A DNA stretch of 64,000 bases from Fagopyrum homotropicum. Taxonomy: Eukaryota; Streptophyta; Magnoliopsida; Caryophyllales; Polygonaceae. The notes under the pieces were generated by a model that did not search any database, was not told the DNA's origin, and saw nothing but the letters and a program-made list of their open reading frames with translations. The position numbers were made by a program, and so were the translations under genes. Below, piece by piece: positions 10,043 through 20,854 of the stretch (positions are counted from its first letter, which is position 1; each line of letters starts with the position of its first letter). Location of the stretch: the NCBI GenBank assembly GCA_033239125.1, contig BSWB01000001.1, positions 142,243,981 through 142,307,980 on the forward strand, in the 5' to 3' direction.

Positions 10043-13000
10043 GTTGTTTTGCAGGATATCACCAAGGTAAAAGAGCATAAATGAACATTAGACAGTGGTT
10101 GCTCAAGACACGTGAGTGGAAAAAGCTCTTTATTCTCATATTTAAAGAAACAATCATCTGGAACCATTACGCTTGGTGATAAAGGAAAGTGTGACATTAT
10201 TGGCATTGGTAAAATATGTTATAATCATCTAATTTTATTGATGATATTTATTTGGTTGACAGTTTGAAGTATAATATGCTTAGTATTTCTCAAATATGTG
10301 ATAAAGGCAACAAAGTTTTATTTGATTTAGAAAAATGTGAGGTTCAAGACAAAAAGACGGGTGTAGTTGTGCTTACTGCTCCTAGATATAACAATGTTTA
10401 TTCCATGAGTACTAACCAAGTTTCAGGAACTAAGCTAAAATGTCTAAAGGCCTTGACTGATGATCCAAGGCTTTGGCATAGAAGACTTGGTCACGTAAGC
10501 ATGCACACAATGTAGAAGCTACTTACAAAGGATTTGATATGTGGTTTGCCAAACCTAAATTTCAAGGTAGATGAACTATGTAAGGCTTCTACACAAGGTA
10601 AACAAACAAGAGTTTCATTCAAACCTAAGAAAGTTGTAAGTTCTTCTCGACCCATCGAACTCTTACATATGGATCTTTGTGGACCTATGCGTGTCAAATA
10701 TCCCAAAGGCAAGCAGTACATCCTTGTTATTGTGGATGATTTCTCTTGGATTTCCTTTTACGAGAAAAAAAACTGAAGCATTATTTGAGTTTTCAAAATT
10801 ATGTAAGGAGTTACAAACTTTGAAAAACCTACTAATCGTTTCTATAAGAAGTGATCATGGTAGAGAATTTGATCAACTAAAGTTTGATTTGTTTTGTGCA
10901 AAATATGGTATTTCACATAACTTTTCAGCTACTAGAACTCCTCAACAGAATGGAGTTGTGGAACGTAAGAACCGGAATCTTAAGGATATGTCTAGGACGA
11001 TGCTTTTAGAAAACAATTTGCCAAAAAGTTTTTGGGCCGAAGCCGTAAACACTGTAAATTATATTTTGAATAGATGTTTAATTCGTCCTATTTTGAAAAA
11101 AACTCCTTATGAACTCTATAAAGGAAGGAAACCAAATATTTCATATTTCAAACCCTTTGGATGTACTTGTTTTGTTCATAACAATGGCAAAGATAACTTT
11201 GGGAAATTTGATGCACGTAGTGATGAAGCAATATTCATTGGATATGCTTCAAGTACAAAAGCTTATCGTGTCTATAACAAACGTACCAAAATTGTCGAGG
11301 AAAGCATTCATATTATTTTTTATGAAAGCAGTGATGGTACTTTGAGTGAGAGTTTTGCAGACCTAAATCTGAATCAACGAGAAGATCACAATTTAGATGA
11401 ATATGAAGATCCTAAAGATCAAGAAGAGAATATGCAGGAAAAGATTCAAGATATCGAAAAAAACCCCTCAAGACCTTGAAACACACCTTCAAGACCTTGA
11501 AATAGACAACTGTGATGTCAGAACTCCGTTTCAAGGGCTTGAAACTCAACTTCAAGGCCTTGAGATTGGATCCAAGGGCAATATATCAATGGTACCTGAA
11601 TCTAGTCAAACATATGAGGCTCAACCTTATGGATCTGTTCCATCAGTCAAACGAAGAAAAGTTCAACACTCTTCATATCATCCACAACATAATGTGATCT
11701 CAGATCCAAACGCTGGAGTTCAAACTCGATCTATAGTGAACAATTTATGTGCTTTCTCCGCTTTTGTGTCTCTTGTCGAGCCAAAGAACTATGTCCAAGA
11801 TCTTCAAGAACCTGATTGGATCATTACCATGCAAAATGAACTAAACAAATTTGAGAGAAACAGGGTCTGGACTCTTACTTCCAGGCAAAAACACCAATTT
11901 GTCATTGACACGAAATGGGTCTTTCGAAATAAGTTGGATGAAAGTGGAAAAGTCATACAAAATAAAGCACGACTTGTAGCACAAGGCTATAACCAAGAAG
12001 AAGATATTAATTATGATGAGACTTTTGCTCCAGTTGCCAGGTTAGAAGCCATACACATGCTATTTGCATTTGCATATTTTATGAGCATAAAACTTTTTCA
12101 AATGGATGTAAAATGTGCTTTTCTAAACGACTTCTTAGAAGAAGAAGTCTACGTTGCTCAACCTCCTGGTTTTGAAAATGATGAATTTATAGATCACGTT
12201 TTTAAATTAGACAAAACTCTTTATGGTCTTAAACAAGCTCCTAGAGCCCCAGGCATGAAAGATTGTCTAAATATCTTCTTGAAAACAAATTCAAAAGAGA
12301 TTTGATTGATAAAACATTATTTATCAAAATCAGAGGAAACGACATTCTGGTAGTACAAATCAACGTTGATGATATATTATTCGGTGCTACTAATGATTCC
12401 CTTTGCAAGGAATTTTCAGATATTGTGTGCAGAGAATTTGAAATGAGCCTAATATGAGAGCTTAATTTCTTTCTTGGACTTCAAGTTTCACGAGCAAAGA
12501 AAGAAATTTTTCTCAATTAAAGCAAGTATACTAAAGACTTTCTTAAGAAGTACAATATGGATCAATCTAAGGTTGCAAAGACTCCTATGAGTTCAACACT
12601 TTCGCTTGACCATGACAAGGATCGCAACAGTGTAGTACAAAAGGAGTATCGAGGTATGATCGGCTCATTGTTGTATCTAACTACTAGTCGTCCTGACATT
12701 ATGTTTAGCGTGTGCATGTGTGCAAGATTTCAAGCTGATCCTAAAGATTCACACTTGATAGCTGTGCAAAGAATCTTTCGGTATCTCAATGGCACTAAGG
12801 ATCTAGGATTATGGTACCCACGTCAAAGCTCGTTTCACCTTGTTGGCTATTCAGATGCAGACTTTGCAGGTTATAAGGTCGATAGAAAAAGCACTTCTGA
12901 ATGTTGCCAATTCTTAGAGTCATCCCTAACCAGTTGGCACTCCAAGAAGCAAAATTATGTCGCCCTATCCACAACCGAAGCTGAATATATAGCTGCAGGA

Positions 13001-13315
13001 GCATGTTGTGCACAAATTCTATGGATTGCTCAAAATCTTTGTGATCTTGGCTTTGATTTAAAAGGTATTCCTATAAAATGGGATAATACCAGTGCTATTT
13101 CGATAACTAAAAATCCTGTGCAACATTCAAGGACTAAGCATATTGATGTAAGGCATCACTTCATACGTGATCATGTTGAGAAAGATGACGTTTCAATTTC
13201 TTTTATATCTACTAACTTGCAGCTTGTAGATATCTTTACCAAGCCTTTTCCTGAGGAACAATTTAATTTTATTAGATTGGAGCTTGGTATGTTGAACAAG
13301 GAAGCATTAACGTAG
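10043..13315 (+). pseudogene. Copia 1 pol: protease, integrase, RT, RNase H
   Basis: Protease is marked by LDSGCSRHVSG near 10088 (preceded by a stop in place of the usual Trp). The gag-pre-integrase HHCC module follows (WHRRLGHVS; its second Cys is Ser in LCKAS). The integrase core keeps D (LLHMDLCGP), D (IRSDHGREF) and E (QQNGVVERKNR) with DD35E spacing. A frameshift sits in a poly-A run near 10767 and another near 11460. RT has FQMDVKCAFLN and LYGLKQAPRAP, then a frameshift near 12260; the YVDD box is NVDD at 12362. After a TGA near 12455, the RT end and RNase H (from 12557) are open to 13315, with SDADFAGYKVDRKS, STTEAEYIA and SRTKHIDVRHHFI. A palindrome array is translated in the integrase-RT linker (separate entry). 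Confidence 0.9.
11466..11565 (+). repeat. palindrome array inside Copia 1 pol (integrase-RT linker)
   Basis: Four sites start at 11469, 11490, 11532 and 11553, so they form two pairs each exactly 21 bp apart. The last holds the perfect CAAGGCCTTG (11553-11562). Because 21 bp is seven codons, the array is translated as heptads: QDLETHL, QDLEIDN, then QGLETQL, QGLEIGS. It lies between the integrase and RT domains. Confidence 0.9.
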
Positions 13316-13322
13316 GGGGAGT
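13314..13322 (+). other. polypurine-tract-like sequence right after pol
   Basis: AGGGGGAGT overlaps the pol stop codon. In ordinary Copia elements the polypurine tract lies here, just before the 3' LTR. A second tract (AAAGGGGGAGAAA, 15029-15041) lies after the extra ORF, so the two tracts bracket that ORF. Confidence 0.55.
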
Positions 13323-13364
13323 AAAAGATTTTGTTAGTTCCTACGTATGCAGCCCAAAATTCGT

Positions 13365-13418
13365 CTTCAAGGGTGTTGAAATGAAATTCAACGGCCTTGA
13401 AACATGATTCAAAGGGTA
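13365..13418 (+). repeat. palindrome array downstream of Copia 1 pol
   Basis: CAAGGGTGTTG at 13368, CAACGGCCTTG at 13389 and CAAAGGG at 13410 form three consecutive sites, each 21 bp after the last. They lie between pol and the extra ORF. Confidence 0.8.
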
Positions 13419-13641
13419 AATTAAATTACGGATAAATTTAAGGATTAATATCTTTTAGATATTTCAAACCTTAAATTATTTTTATTTTGATATATTATGA
13501 AAAAGATATTTTTTTTAATTTTTCAAGATCTTGTTTTTATTTACATCTTTTTAAAAGGATCAGATTCCTCTATCTTTTTCATTATACTATTTTACAAAAA
13601 CCCTTTTTCAAAACCCTTATTTTCTTTCTGAAACATCTCTC

Positions 13642-14919
13642 ATGGCTCCCAGAAGTAAAAAAATCCACTCCTCAAGCGTACAAAAAGAAATCTGTTCAGA
13701 GTTCTTCGTTTGTAAAGGGAGAAACCCCTATTGAGGATTTGGAAATCTCTCACACTACCGGTCTTCCCAAATCTTGGTTCATCAATTTTCAAGTTTCAAG
13801 ATCTTGGCTTGATGGCTTTCACAATCGACCGCTATGTATGTGTGATCTGGTGGACACTGAATTTCTTGAAACTCTTCAGATTCCGTGCATAAACAAGCTC
13901 AAGAGCTCTATTATCTGGAAAGTTCTAAACCCTGGAGATTTTGCTTTTCCACAACTCATGAGGATGTTTTATGTTAATCTCATCTCAAAAAGGGACAAAG
14001 GAGTTCTCACTCTTGAATCTTCAGTGAAAGGTACCCCAATTTCGCTCACCTCTTCTGTTTTAAGCGAGATTTTTGGAATTCCTACAGATATTGTGTTCAA
14101 TCATCCTTCCCGATCAGAGAGTGTTCGAATGGCTAAGGAAAAATTTATTGTTCCAAATTCAACCACTCGCCAACTTACCCATACTTCTCTAACCTTGGAG
14201 GCCAAAATCGTGTTTACCATTCTCATTCTCAACCATATGATACATTCTGTCAACTCTAAGCGACCCATTCCTCTATCTTATGGAATATTATTGCTTAAGA
14301 TCTTTGATTACTTCAAAATTGATACGTCTGTTGAAGATCGACAGCCAATTTCTAGTAATATTGATGAGAACTGCTTAGAACGACTTGGGATTGAGAAGAA
14401 TCTTGCAGGCAAATGGACTTTGAAAGGAAAAGGAGCTACTCCAACTTTAACTCAAGAAGCTCCAACATCATATATTCCAGAAATCAGGTTAGAAGGTTGT
14501 GAAAAAGAGATGGTATGTTTGAATCGCAAACTGTCTGATTTCTAGTTCGATACTAAGAGAAGAATGGATGCAAAGTTTGAGTTGCTATCTACCATAAATT
14601 TAAGGTCAATGAAATGTACTTAATGAATGCTCTTACTCTAATTACTATGGGAAGTATTCTGCCCATGCCTGAAGATGTAGCTCAACATACTCAAGAGAAA
14701 GTTGAGAATGTGCTGATGAATTGCAAACGGCGTGTACAGAATAAATCAATTATGTATCTAACTCATGTTGAGCCAACTTTTCTGCCAGTAGTGGAGTATG
14801 AAGTAGTTAAGCAACGAAGAGATGAAGAAAAGAAACGACGTTTATCAGCTGAAATGGATGATTGGAATTATAAGAAGTCTTCATCGAAAGGAAAAAGGAA
14901 GTTCTATGAGAAAAATTGA
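13642..14919 (+). pseudogene. Copia 1 extra ORF: putative plant transposon protein domain
   Basis: The likely start is the ATG at 13642 (MAPRSKK, matching MAPKRIS in Copia 2). A 1-nt shift in the A-run near 13655 moves it into the long frame ending at 14545, and another shift near 14600 leads to a frame ending at 14919. The body has SWLDGFHNRPLCMC, EFLETLQIPCI, FYVNLISKRDKGVLTLES, KGTPISLT and FGIPTDIVF, then LTHTSLTLEAKIVFTILILNH. The tail is charged and coiled-coil-like (EVVKQRRDEEKKRRL). The pattern resembles the 'putative plant transposon protein' family (assignment from memory, not a search). Function is unknown. It occupies the env-like position, but no signal peptide or membrane span is evident. 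Confidence 0.7.
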
Positions 14920-15028
14920 GCTTGCTGTTTGAGTAAAACTTTTTATGGGTTTTGTGGAAATACTCTTTGGGTCTATAATGTTTTTAAAACTCCTTTGCTT
15001 TAACTATTCTTCTCCCTTGTTGAAAGAC

Positions 15029-15041
15029 AAAGGGGGAGAAA
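15029..15041 (+). other. second polypurine-tract-like sequence
   Basis: AAAGGGGGAGAAA lies after the extra ORF, 56 bp before the mapped start of the 3' LTR. Copia 2 has the related GACAAATGGAGAGAAA at the same place, plus a second tract (CAAGGGGAAAA) directly against its 3' LTR. In Copia 1 the LTR-adjacent tract is a degraded AAGATGGAAGAT. Confidence 0.55.
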
Positions 15042-15096
15042 TGAATGTGATCCGACATTCGATATTCTGCAATTCTGCATTTTTAAGATGGAAGAT

Positions 15097-16342
15097 TTAA
15101 AACTCCACCTTGATTATAAAGGTTTACAGGTATTGATGATGGTAGATTTAAATACAAATGTAGTAGTTTGATAGACTAGCAATGTATTGATTATATTCTC
15201 GAGATGCTTGGTTGGTTTGGATTAAGTCCAGGTTCTGTCGAAGATTTCAAAGGCCTTGAAATGTATTTTAAGGGCACAAGGAAGACAAGGTTGCACAACG
15301 AAAAGATCTCAAAGGCCTTGAAGTGGATTTCAAGGGAAAAAGGAAGTTAAGGCCACATGGTACAAGAATTCAAATTACTAAGAAGATCTTCTAGGAAAAT
15401 TTGCTCAACAAGAAGATTTGATCAAGCGAAGATCTTTGCCAACCGAATATTAGAGATCTTTTCAAAGATCCTCAACCGAAAAGCATAGAGATTCTCTCTC
15501 CTCCGGTTTACATTATTGTTCAACAAAAATGAGAAGATTAAGGAGATGAGAGATCAACGTGTTCTTAGGAGATGAAGATCTACAACGTCTATTTCATCTC
15601 AAACAAGAAGCGATCTTCATGGAAAAGAAGAATCATCTTCGAACGGTCATCTCTCCAACGGCTAGAAGACCTCTCCATAAAAGACTATAAATGAAGATGG
15701 CATTTGAAGAACAAAAACAAGCCTACACAGAAACATCCATAGTCTTCGAGCGATCCAAAGTTATCTTCATTCGATAAATAGTTTTTCTTTCTCTCTTTCT
15801 AAAAAGCTTTATCCCCTAGAGAGAGATAAAACTCGAGAGCTCCATTGACATATCTAAAGAGTGTTATACTCGAGTGTGTGTTACTATGCGAAGTAACTAG
15901 GCTATTATAGCAAAGTGAAGAGTTGGAGCTAGATTGTAGCATTGGCTACAGCGAGAGAAGAAGGGGATTTCTTCTAGTTTGTATCTAGGACTCTTTAAAG
16001 TTGATAATAGATAGTTAGATCCTAAGGCTATACCCTGGGATAGAGAGTAGGCTATTTAGAGCCGAACTTCGTAAACATATCCTTGTGTTGATCTTTTACA
16101 TTCTGCACTATATCTTGTTTATTGTGACTAACTTTGTTTTGCAGGAGTTCAAATTCAAGGCCCTTTAAAGTTGTTTCAAAGCCTTTGAAATCAAAGTTTC
16201 ACAAAGAACTGAGATCGACATCAAGGCCCTTGAAATTGATTTCAAGGCCTTGTGACTGGTTTTGCGAAAAGTTCTCATACTCTATTCAACCCCCCCTTCT
16301 AGAGTATCTTTTTAACCTTTTATTTCACCTACCGGTTCTTCA
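15097..16342 (+). repeat. Copia 1 3' LTR
   Basis: It aligns end to end with the 5' LTR (1246 versus 1244 bp). The first dinucleotide is TT instead of TG, and the end GGTTCTTCA is kept and followed by ATGTT. Scattered substitutions throughout show independent decay since insertion. Confidence 0.92.
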
Positions 16343-16347
16343 ATGTT

Positions 16348-17604
16348 AGGTGACATAGATTTTGTAACAAAATATCAAACATTTAACCCGATACATCACA
16401 CACAAGGAATTCGCTGGCATCTGATCATAAAGCAGATCTAGATAGAAGATTATCAACATCATTTTTAATGAACCCTTCTCTCGACTAATTTGAACTTTTG
16501 GGCATTTGTAAGGATATTGTTAATATGTGGAAATTGTGCCACATCGACAGTGTGATACCGGGTGAACCTAACATATCAGTCCTCCTAGACTACTCTTTCT
16601 ATTGGTAATTGGTTTTAGGATGGAACCCAAAATACTTGTGAGTAGATTCACCTTTACGAACAAACCCTCCACGTATTAGACCCGGCGGACATAAAAGATA
16701 ATTTAAACAGATATCCAAACATGCAGCTAAATATTGAAAGGGTAAAGCAAGATTATGCATGAATAAAGCTGAAAATAATGAGTTTTATAACATGATACTA
16801 ACCTCACAAGTAAGACTACATATATGTTCTGGTTCTCACATCTTGTATCCTTTGAGTAAGGTACGGGATATATCATGTAAGAAGCCTAAACTCAATTGCA
16901 CAAAAAAGACAAGTGCCACAAATAGTTACTTTTAAAGTTTAAACCTTATCATAACAGAAACTTGAACAGGAGACTCTGATACTATCTCACAATCTTCTTG
17001 AAATATCGCACACCTAAAAATTGCACAAGTAACGTACAAAGATTATATACATTTCACGAATGTGAGAAAAGATAGGATAAAGTCACCAAGAGGTGATGGT
17101 TATTAACGTCTAGTATAGCCAAATAAATAGGAACTTATTATTACAGGGTATCCGTTCACTCTTATTGTAATAAGGGTTTGCCTTTGTATCAGGTTGAGAC
17201 TTCTCTGCTAGTTTCAATAACAAACAACATACACTTGGGTGTTTTGTATTGATTAACTTCTTGTGAGCTTGCTCTTTTATAGCCATCAAAGTGATTGTCT
17301 TTATAAGATTTCATTAGAATGATTGAGAGTGCCATTTTTAGTGAAAATAAAGTCCCAAGTCATTTGACTTGTTTAAGATAACTAAAATCTAAAAGTCTAA
17401 AAGGGAGGAAAATAGTTAGTTACTGCCTGAAATAAGTTGCATGTATATCTGAATAAACATTACACCCGTATTGAGTGCACGACGAAGAAGGTAAAAGGTT
17501 GTGGACAAATGGATACAGTTCAAGAGGGTGGTTAGGAATGTAGGATTTGTTATGTTAGAAAAGGTGTCAAGGACCGCATGGGTTCTATTATCAAAATATG
17601 CTTT
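16348..17604. other. unassigned repeat-like DNA, possible old LTR fragment
   Basis: No ORF with a recognisable domain. Around 16535-16640 it has CCACATCG and TAATTGGTTTTAGGATGGAA, phrases common in old Copia LTRs, so part may be an LTR remnant. No ends or duplications were found. Confidence 0.35.
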
Positions 17605-17760
17605 TGTCACGGACTGCTTTTCCGTGACGATGTCAAGGCCAATAAGACAAGATGACTTGCTAGGAGCCGCCATCAAGACACCATTCGACAAGGTAGACGA
17701 TAATGGCATGAGAAGAAGGCTACTCTGAAGGATGGACAAAGACCTTGTCAAGATGGCATA

Positions 17761-17947
17761 CCGGGAAGACAAGGAGTATTCCGGAAAGATCAAGAAGTAC
17801 CCGGAATGCTCGAGAGGAATCCGGAACACAACGGAACACTCCGGAAGATGATAGAATATTCCGGAAGGCGGATGAATAGTACGGAAGATGATGGAATCAT
17901 CCGGAAGGATCTAGGAGGATCGAGAAGAGACCCAAAAAACACCGGAA
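17761..17947 (+). repeat. 20-bp-period array built on CCGGAA
   Basis: CCGGAA or a near variant starts every 20 bp at 17761, 17781, 17801, 17821, 17841, 17861, 17881 and 17901; 17921 is degenerate and 17942 is shifted by one. The units are diverged, yet the period is exact. Where a unit ends in TT the junction becomes the palindrome TTCCGGAA (17779-17786, 17859-17866). Another TTCCGGAA lies at 18029-18036. Confidence 0.88.
17854..17866 (+). promoter_or_regulatory. heat-shock-element-like trimer, with further sites to 18062
   Basis: GAA-TA-TTC-CG-GAA is a perfect three-unit nGAAnnTTCnnGAAn pattern. Nearby sites are TTCCGGAA at 17779 and 18029, TTCTAGAA at 18049-18056, and a one-mismatch trimer ending at 17906. 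They lie roughly 140-420 bp upstream of the possible TATA-like sequence near 18198. In Arabidopsis such clusters make the ONSEN Copia LTR heat-inducible; heat response here is only an inference. Confidence 0.5.
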
Positions 17948-18465
17948 GGGTCAAGACAAGTCTAGAAACCATCAAAAGTCTATAGACTCATGTAGAAGTT
18001 GGTGGGACGATCCGGATGGAGGCAAATCTTCCGGAAGATGGAGAGTACTTCTAGAATTCGAAGGAACTTTGAAGACTTAGCTAGAGTCTTAGAGAAATTT
18101 TAAAGTCATTAGGATAAGATCTAGGTAGGAAGAATCCAAAATGACCTAGGAGAACTAGGTTCCAGAACCTTCCCCGAGAGGAGGTGGCTAAAAGTGTAAA
18201 TAGGGGCAGTCACCCCTAATTTCCATCATCCACCAAAATCTCACAAAATCCAACAAACTACAAGCATTCTAGCTCTGTTGTAAAACTCTCTTGTGTAATA
18301 TGAAGGAAAGGTTTGTCGACAAGTCTCCGAGTTTGCCTAGCCATCTAGACGAACCACTCATAATCAAGGTGCGTCAAGGAGTAAGGTTGATCTTAGTTTG
18401 TTGGGGCGACAATACAGCTAAGAGCAGTGCGGTAGAAGTTGGGGAATAATTGGGCCCATGACAAG

Positions 18466-18478
18466 TGGTATAAGAGCC
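18466..18478 (+). other. primer-binding site of remnant C
   Basis: TGGTATAAGAGCC differs by one base from the usual complement of initiator tRNA-Met and lies two bases after the left LTR. Confidence 0.75.
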
Positions 18479-18605
18479 AAGGTTCGGGCAATCGTTCTAT
18501 TCGGGCACCAAGAACTTACAACCAATAGAGGCAAATAGGCAGGGTCGCGAATCGACGAGGAGCTCTCCGAGAACCTCCAAGATTTTGTGAGGAATGTTGG
18601 AAAGT

Positions 18606-19445
18606 AGGCAAGGACAAAAACTTATGACAAGGAACTATATGTTTTAGTTCGTTGTCTAAAGATGTGGCACCACTAATTGTGGCCAGAGGAGTTTGTGATA
18701 TATTCGGATCATGCAGCTCTTTCGTATCTCAAGGGTCAAACAACGCTAAGTCAGCGTCACACAAGTTGGGTAGAGTTTCTTAATACTTTTCCTTATGACA
18801 TTCGGCGTAAGAAAAACAAATCTAATGTGGTAGCCGATGCCCTTTCTCACCGGTATATCCTTCTTGTGCATATGGATGCCAAGATTCATGGAATTGCTCT
18901 TCTTAAAGATTTATATGTCACGGATCTTGAATTCAAGGATATATTCCAATGCCTCGACCACCGAGAACATGAGACCTACTTCATTAACGATGGCTATTTA
19001 TACCCCGCGGGCAATCTTTGTATCTGGCGCTCGTCTATACGCCATTTGTTGGTAAAGGAGCCAATAGGGGTTGTGGTCACGTCGGTGCACCCAAGACTCT
19101 CTCCGCTCTCCAAGAGCACTTCTTTTGGCCCCATATGTGCAAGCTTGCGACACGGTTTTGCAATGCTTGCATCACATGTCACCATGCGAATTTGCACCAA
19201 GGTCCGGATGAAATATATTCTCCTTTGCATATACCAATGGGACCTTGGGAGGATCTTTCTATGGACTTTTTTATTGGCCTACCCATTTCAAAAAGAAATA
19301 AAGACTTCATTGTTGTGGTAGTCGGTCGTTTTTCAATAGTGGCTCATTTTATTCAATGTAAGAACACACAAAACACTAGCGAAGTCGCTGCATTATTTTT
19401 TGACAACGTTGTGCACTTATACCACGTTCTATTCTTAGTGATCGG
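18606..19445 (+). pseudogene. remnant C pol, left part: RNase H and first half of integrase
   Basis: Starts inside RNase H (TYDKELYVLVRCLKMW, then IYSDHAALSYLKGQ and VVADALSHR) only ~130 bp after the PBS, so gag, protease and RT are missing. There is a stop at 18674 and a frameshift near 19060. The integrase zinc finger (GHVGAPKTL; CNACITCHHA) and the first catalytic Asp (LSMDFFIGLP) follow. The frame is cut at 19445 by insertion of Gypsy A, exactly within the second catalytic Asp motif. The rest resumes at 44109. Confidence 0.88.
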
Positions 19446-20035
19446 TGTTCGCCACTTAGCGTGCGTGCAAATAAGCTTTAAATTATAAAACTAGAATCAA
19501 GCAAGCGAACCCGCAGTGTACGGATCGATATAGTTGAGCAAGAATTCCAGAGTATCGAACACAGGGATTTGGGGGGTTAAATCAAATTATAGATTATCAA
19601 GCGAGTAAATGTAAGAGCTTTTCGAATTATTGGGAAAACAACAATCCTAAAGATCCAGGAATCCAGTTTTGGCAATTGATTCAAGATATACTAAAGATAT
19701 AAGGACAGAGTTAAGACATGCAAAGGTATACGGATGTAAGATAATCGTACAGTGAAGTTCCAAAAACCTTATATAACTCACCTACAAGACACTCTCTATA
19801 AAGGTTGTTGAGGCTTCAATATAGAAAGATTCTAAAGGTAAGAATTAATGTCAAATACCCAAACTTGTAATCCAAGGATCAAGACTAACCAAACCGGTCA
19901 CGGTTGTGACACTCACAATCGAGGTAGAGGTTGTTGAGGCTTCACTACCACCTAGAAAAGGCAAGCCAAGACTATGTTAAAGCAAATCTTTAACTTTGGA
20001 TTAAAGTAAAAGCAAGTTCGTAAACTAACACAAAA

Positions 20036-20088
20036 TTACGGGTAGTTCTTGAGTTCCACGGCCGTGGAAGCTCAAGAACAGACCGTGG
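20036..20088 (-). repeat. half-site / palindrome / half-site unit in Gypsy A LTR (U5 side)
   Basis: TTACGG (20036), perfect CCACGGCCGTGG (20056-20067) and CCGTGG (20083). Half-site starts are spaced 20 bp on the left and 21 bp on the right of the central palindrome. It lies downstream of the minus-strand TATA box. The 5' LTR copy has its palindrome at 31544-31555. Confidence 0.88.
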
Positions 20089-20594
20089 ATTAGGGTTGTC
20101 GTCGATTCTCTCTAACTCTCAGGGTCCAATCTATTTACGATCGATCTATCATCATCTAAGCCACAACTATCAACCCTTCACCTTAGAATTGTTAAAGGGT
20201 TTTAGCCAACAATAGTCATATTGATATCAAATTCAAGGTTTAAAAGAATAAAAGATGAAAACTTCCGAAAAACTTCAATAACTTTCAATTCAATCTCAGA
20301 TCCACAATCAAGAACAATAACGTCAATAGATTTGGAATAACACAAACAATCACGAATCTTAGATAAGAAGAAAGAACAGGATGTCAATCCGTCTTCGAAT
20401 CAAACCTAAATGAGAAGCGAAGTCTTCTCATGAACAATCTTCTTCCAAATCTTCAACTCTTCCGTCAATCCGGAAATCTCAATGGTAGAACGTAAATCTC
20501 TCAATCACAATCTCCGCAAGATGTGAAATTAGGGCAATTCCAAGCGTAAGCGAAGTGCGTCTAAGCAGAGGTGACGGAATCTCTCTTCGTCCGT

Positions 20595-20604
20595 CCTTTT
20601 ATAG
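20595..20604 (-). promoter_or_regulatory. TATA box in Gypsy A LTR
   Basis: CTATAAAAGG on the minus strand, kept in the 5' LTR at 32082-32091. There it sits just 77 bp downstream of the element B insertion. Confidence 0.7.
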
Positions 20605-20680
20605 TGTAAGATAAAATATCGGCCCGGCCCAATTGCATATGAGATCGTGGCTTAAAGTGTGGCGAAAAAGATTGCCAAGA

Positions 20681-20854
20681 TCACGGTCGTGGAAGGGTTC
20701 CACGACCGTAATTTAGAGCGTGGAAGCTATCACGGTTTGACACAACTCTTCCACGGCCGTAGAAGTTGCTGGAATGAACCACGCTTCCCTTGCCAAGGTT
20801 CCACGGCCGTGGACTTGAACGTGGAATGTAGTACGGCCGGATTTTAGAGCGTGG
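20681..20854 (-). repeat. palindrome cluster upstream of Gypsy A TATA box
   Basis: Palindrome-type sites at 20681 (TCACGGTCGTGG), 20700 (CCACGACCGT), 20751 (CCACGGCCGTAG) and 20801 (perfect CCACGGCCGTGG). Half-sites lie at 20718, 20730, 20779, 20819, 20831 and 20849. TCACGG at 20730 precedes the 20751 palindrome by 21 bp, and CCACGC at 20779 precedes 20801 by 22 bp. The cluster is about 75-260 bp upstream of the TATA box. The other LTR copy was cut off from its TATA box by element B and now lies at 43635-43811. Confidence 0.85.

Larger units (their letters stand above)
6942..16342 (+). mobile_element. Copia element 1, complete but decayed, with extra post-pol ORF
   Basis: A 9.4-kb LTR retrotransposon flanked by the 5-bp duplication ATGTT (6937-6941 and 16343-16347). 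The LTRs are 1244 and 1246 bp. Order: 5' LTR, PBS complementary to initiator tRNA-Met, long gag with two zinc knuckles, protease, integrase, RT, RNase H (Copia order), extra ORF, 3' LTR. Long LTRs, a long gag and an ORF between RNase H and the 3' LTR point to the SIRE/Maximus-type lineage (inference). Several stops and frameshifts break every ORF except the RT C-terminal/RNase H part. The LTRs look more diverged from each other than those of Gypsy A and B, so it is older. Confidence 0.93.
17605..18463 (+). repeat. left LTR of remnant C (Gypsy)
   Basis: Starts TGTCACGG and ends CCATGACA (TGTCA...TGACA ends), with a tRNA-Met-type PBS two bases later. An 8-bp inverted repeat (GTCACGGA 17606-17613, TCCGTGAC 17621-17628) sits at its start. 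It carries a nine-unit 20-bp tandem array (17761-17947) and heat-shock-like sites. A possible TATA-like TAAATAGG lies near 18198. Its sequence does not match the LTR-like DNA on the right side of remnant C, so C may be a chimera of two elements. Confidence 0.65.

Noticed and set aside
17416..17829. 137-codon minus-strand ORF over the left edge of remnant C
   Set aside because: Overlaps the LTR start and the 20-bp array; no recognisable domain, so treated as chance.
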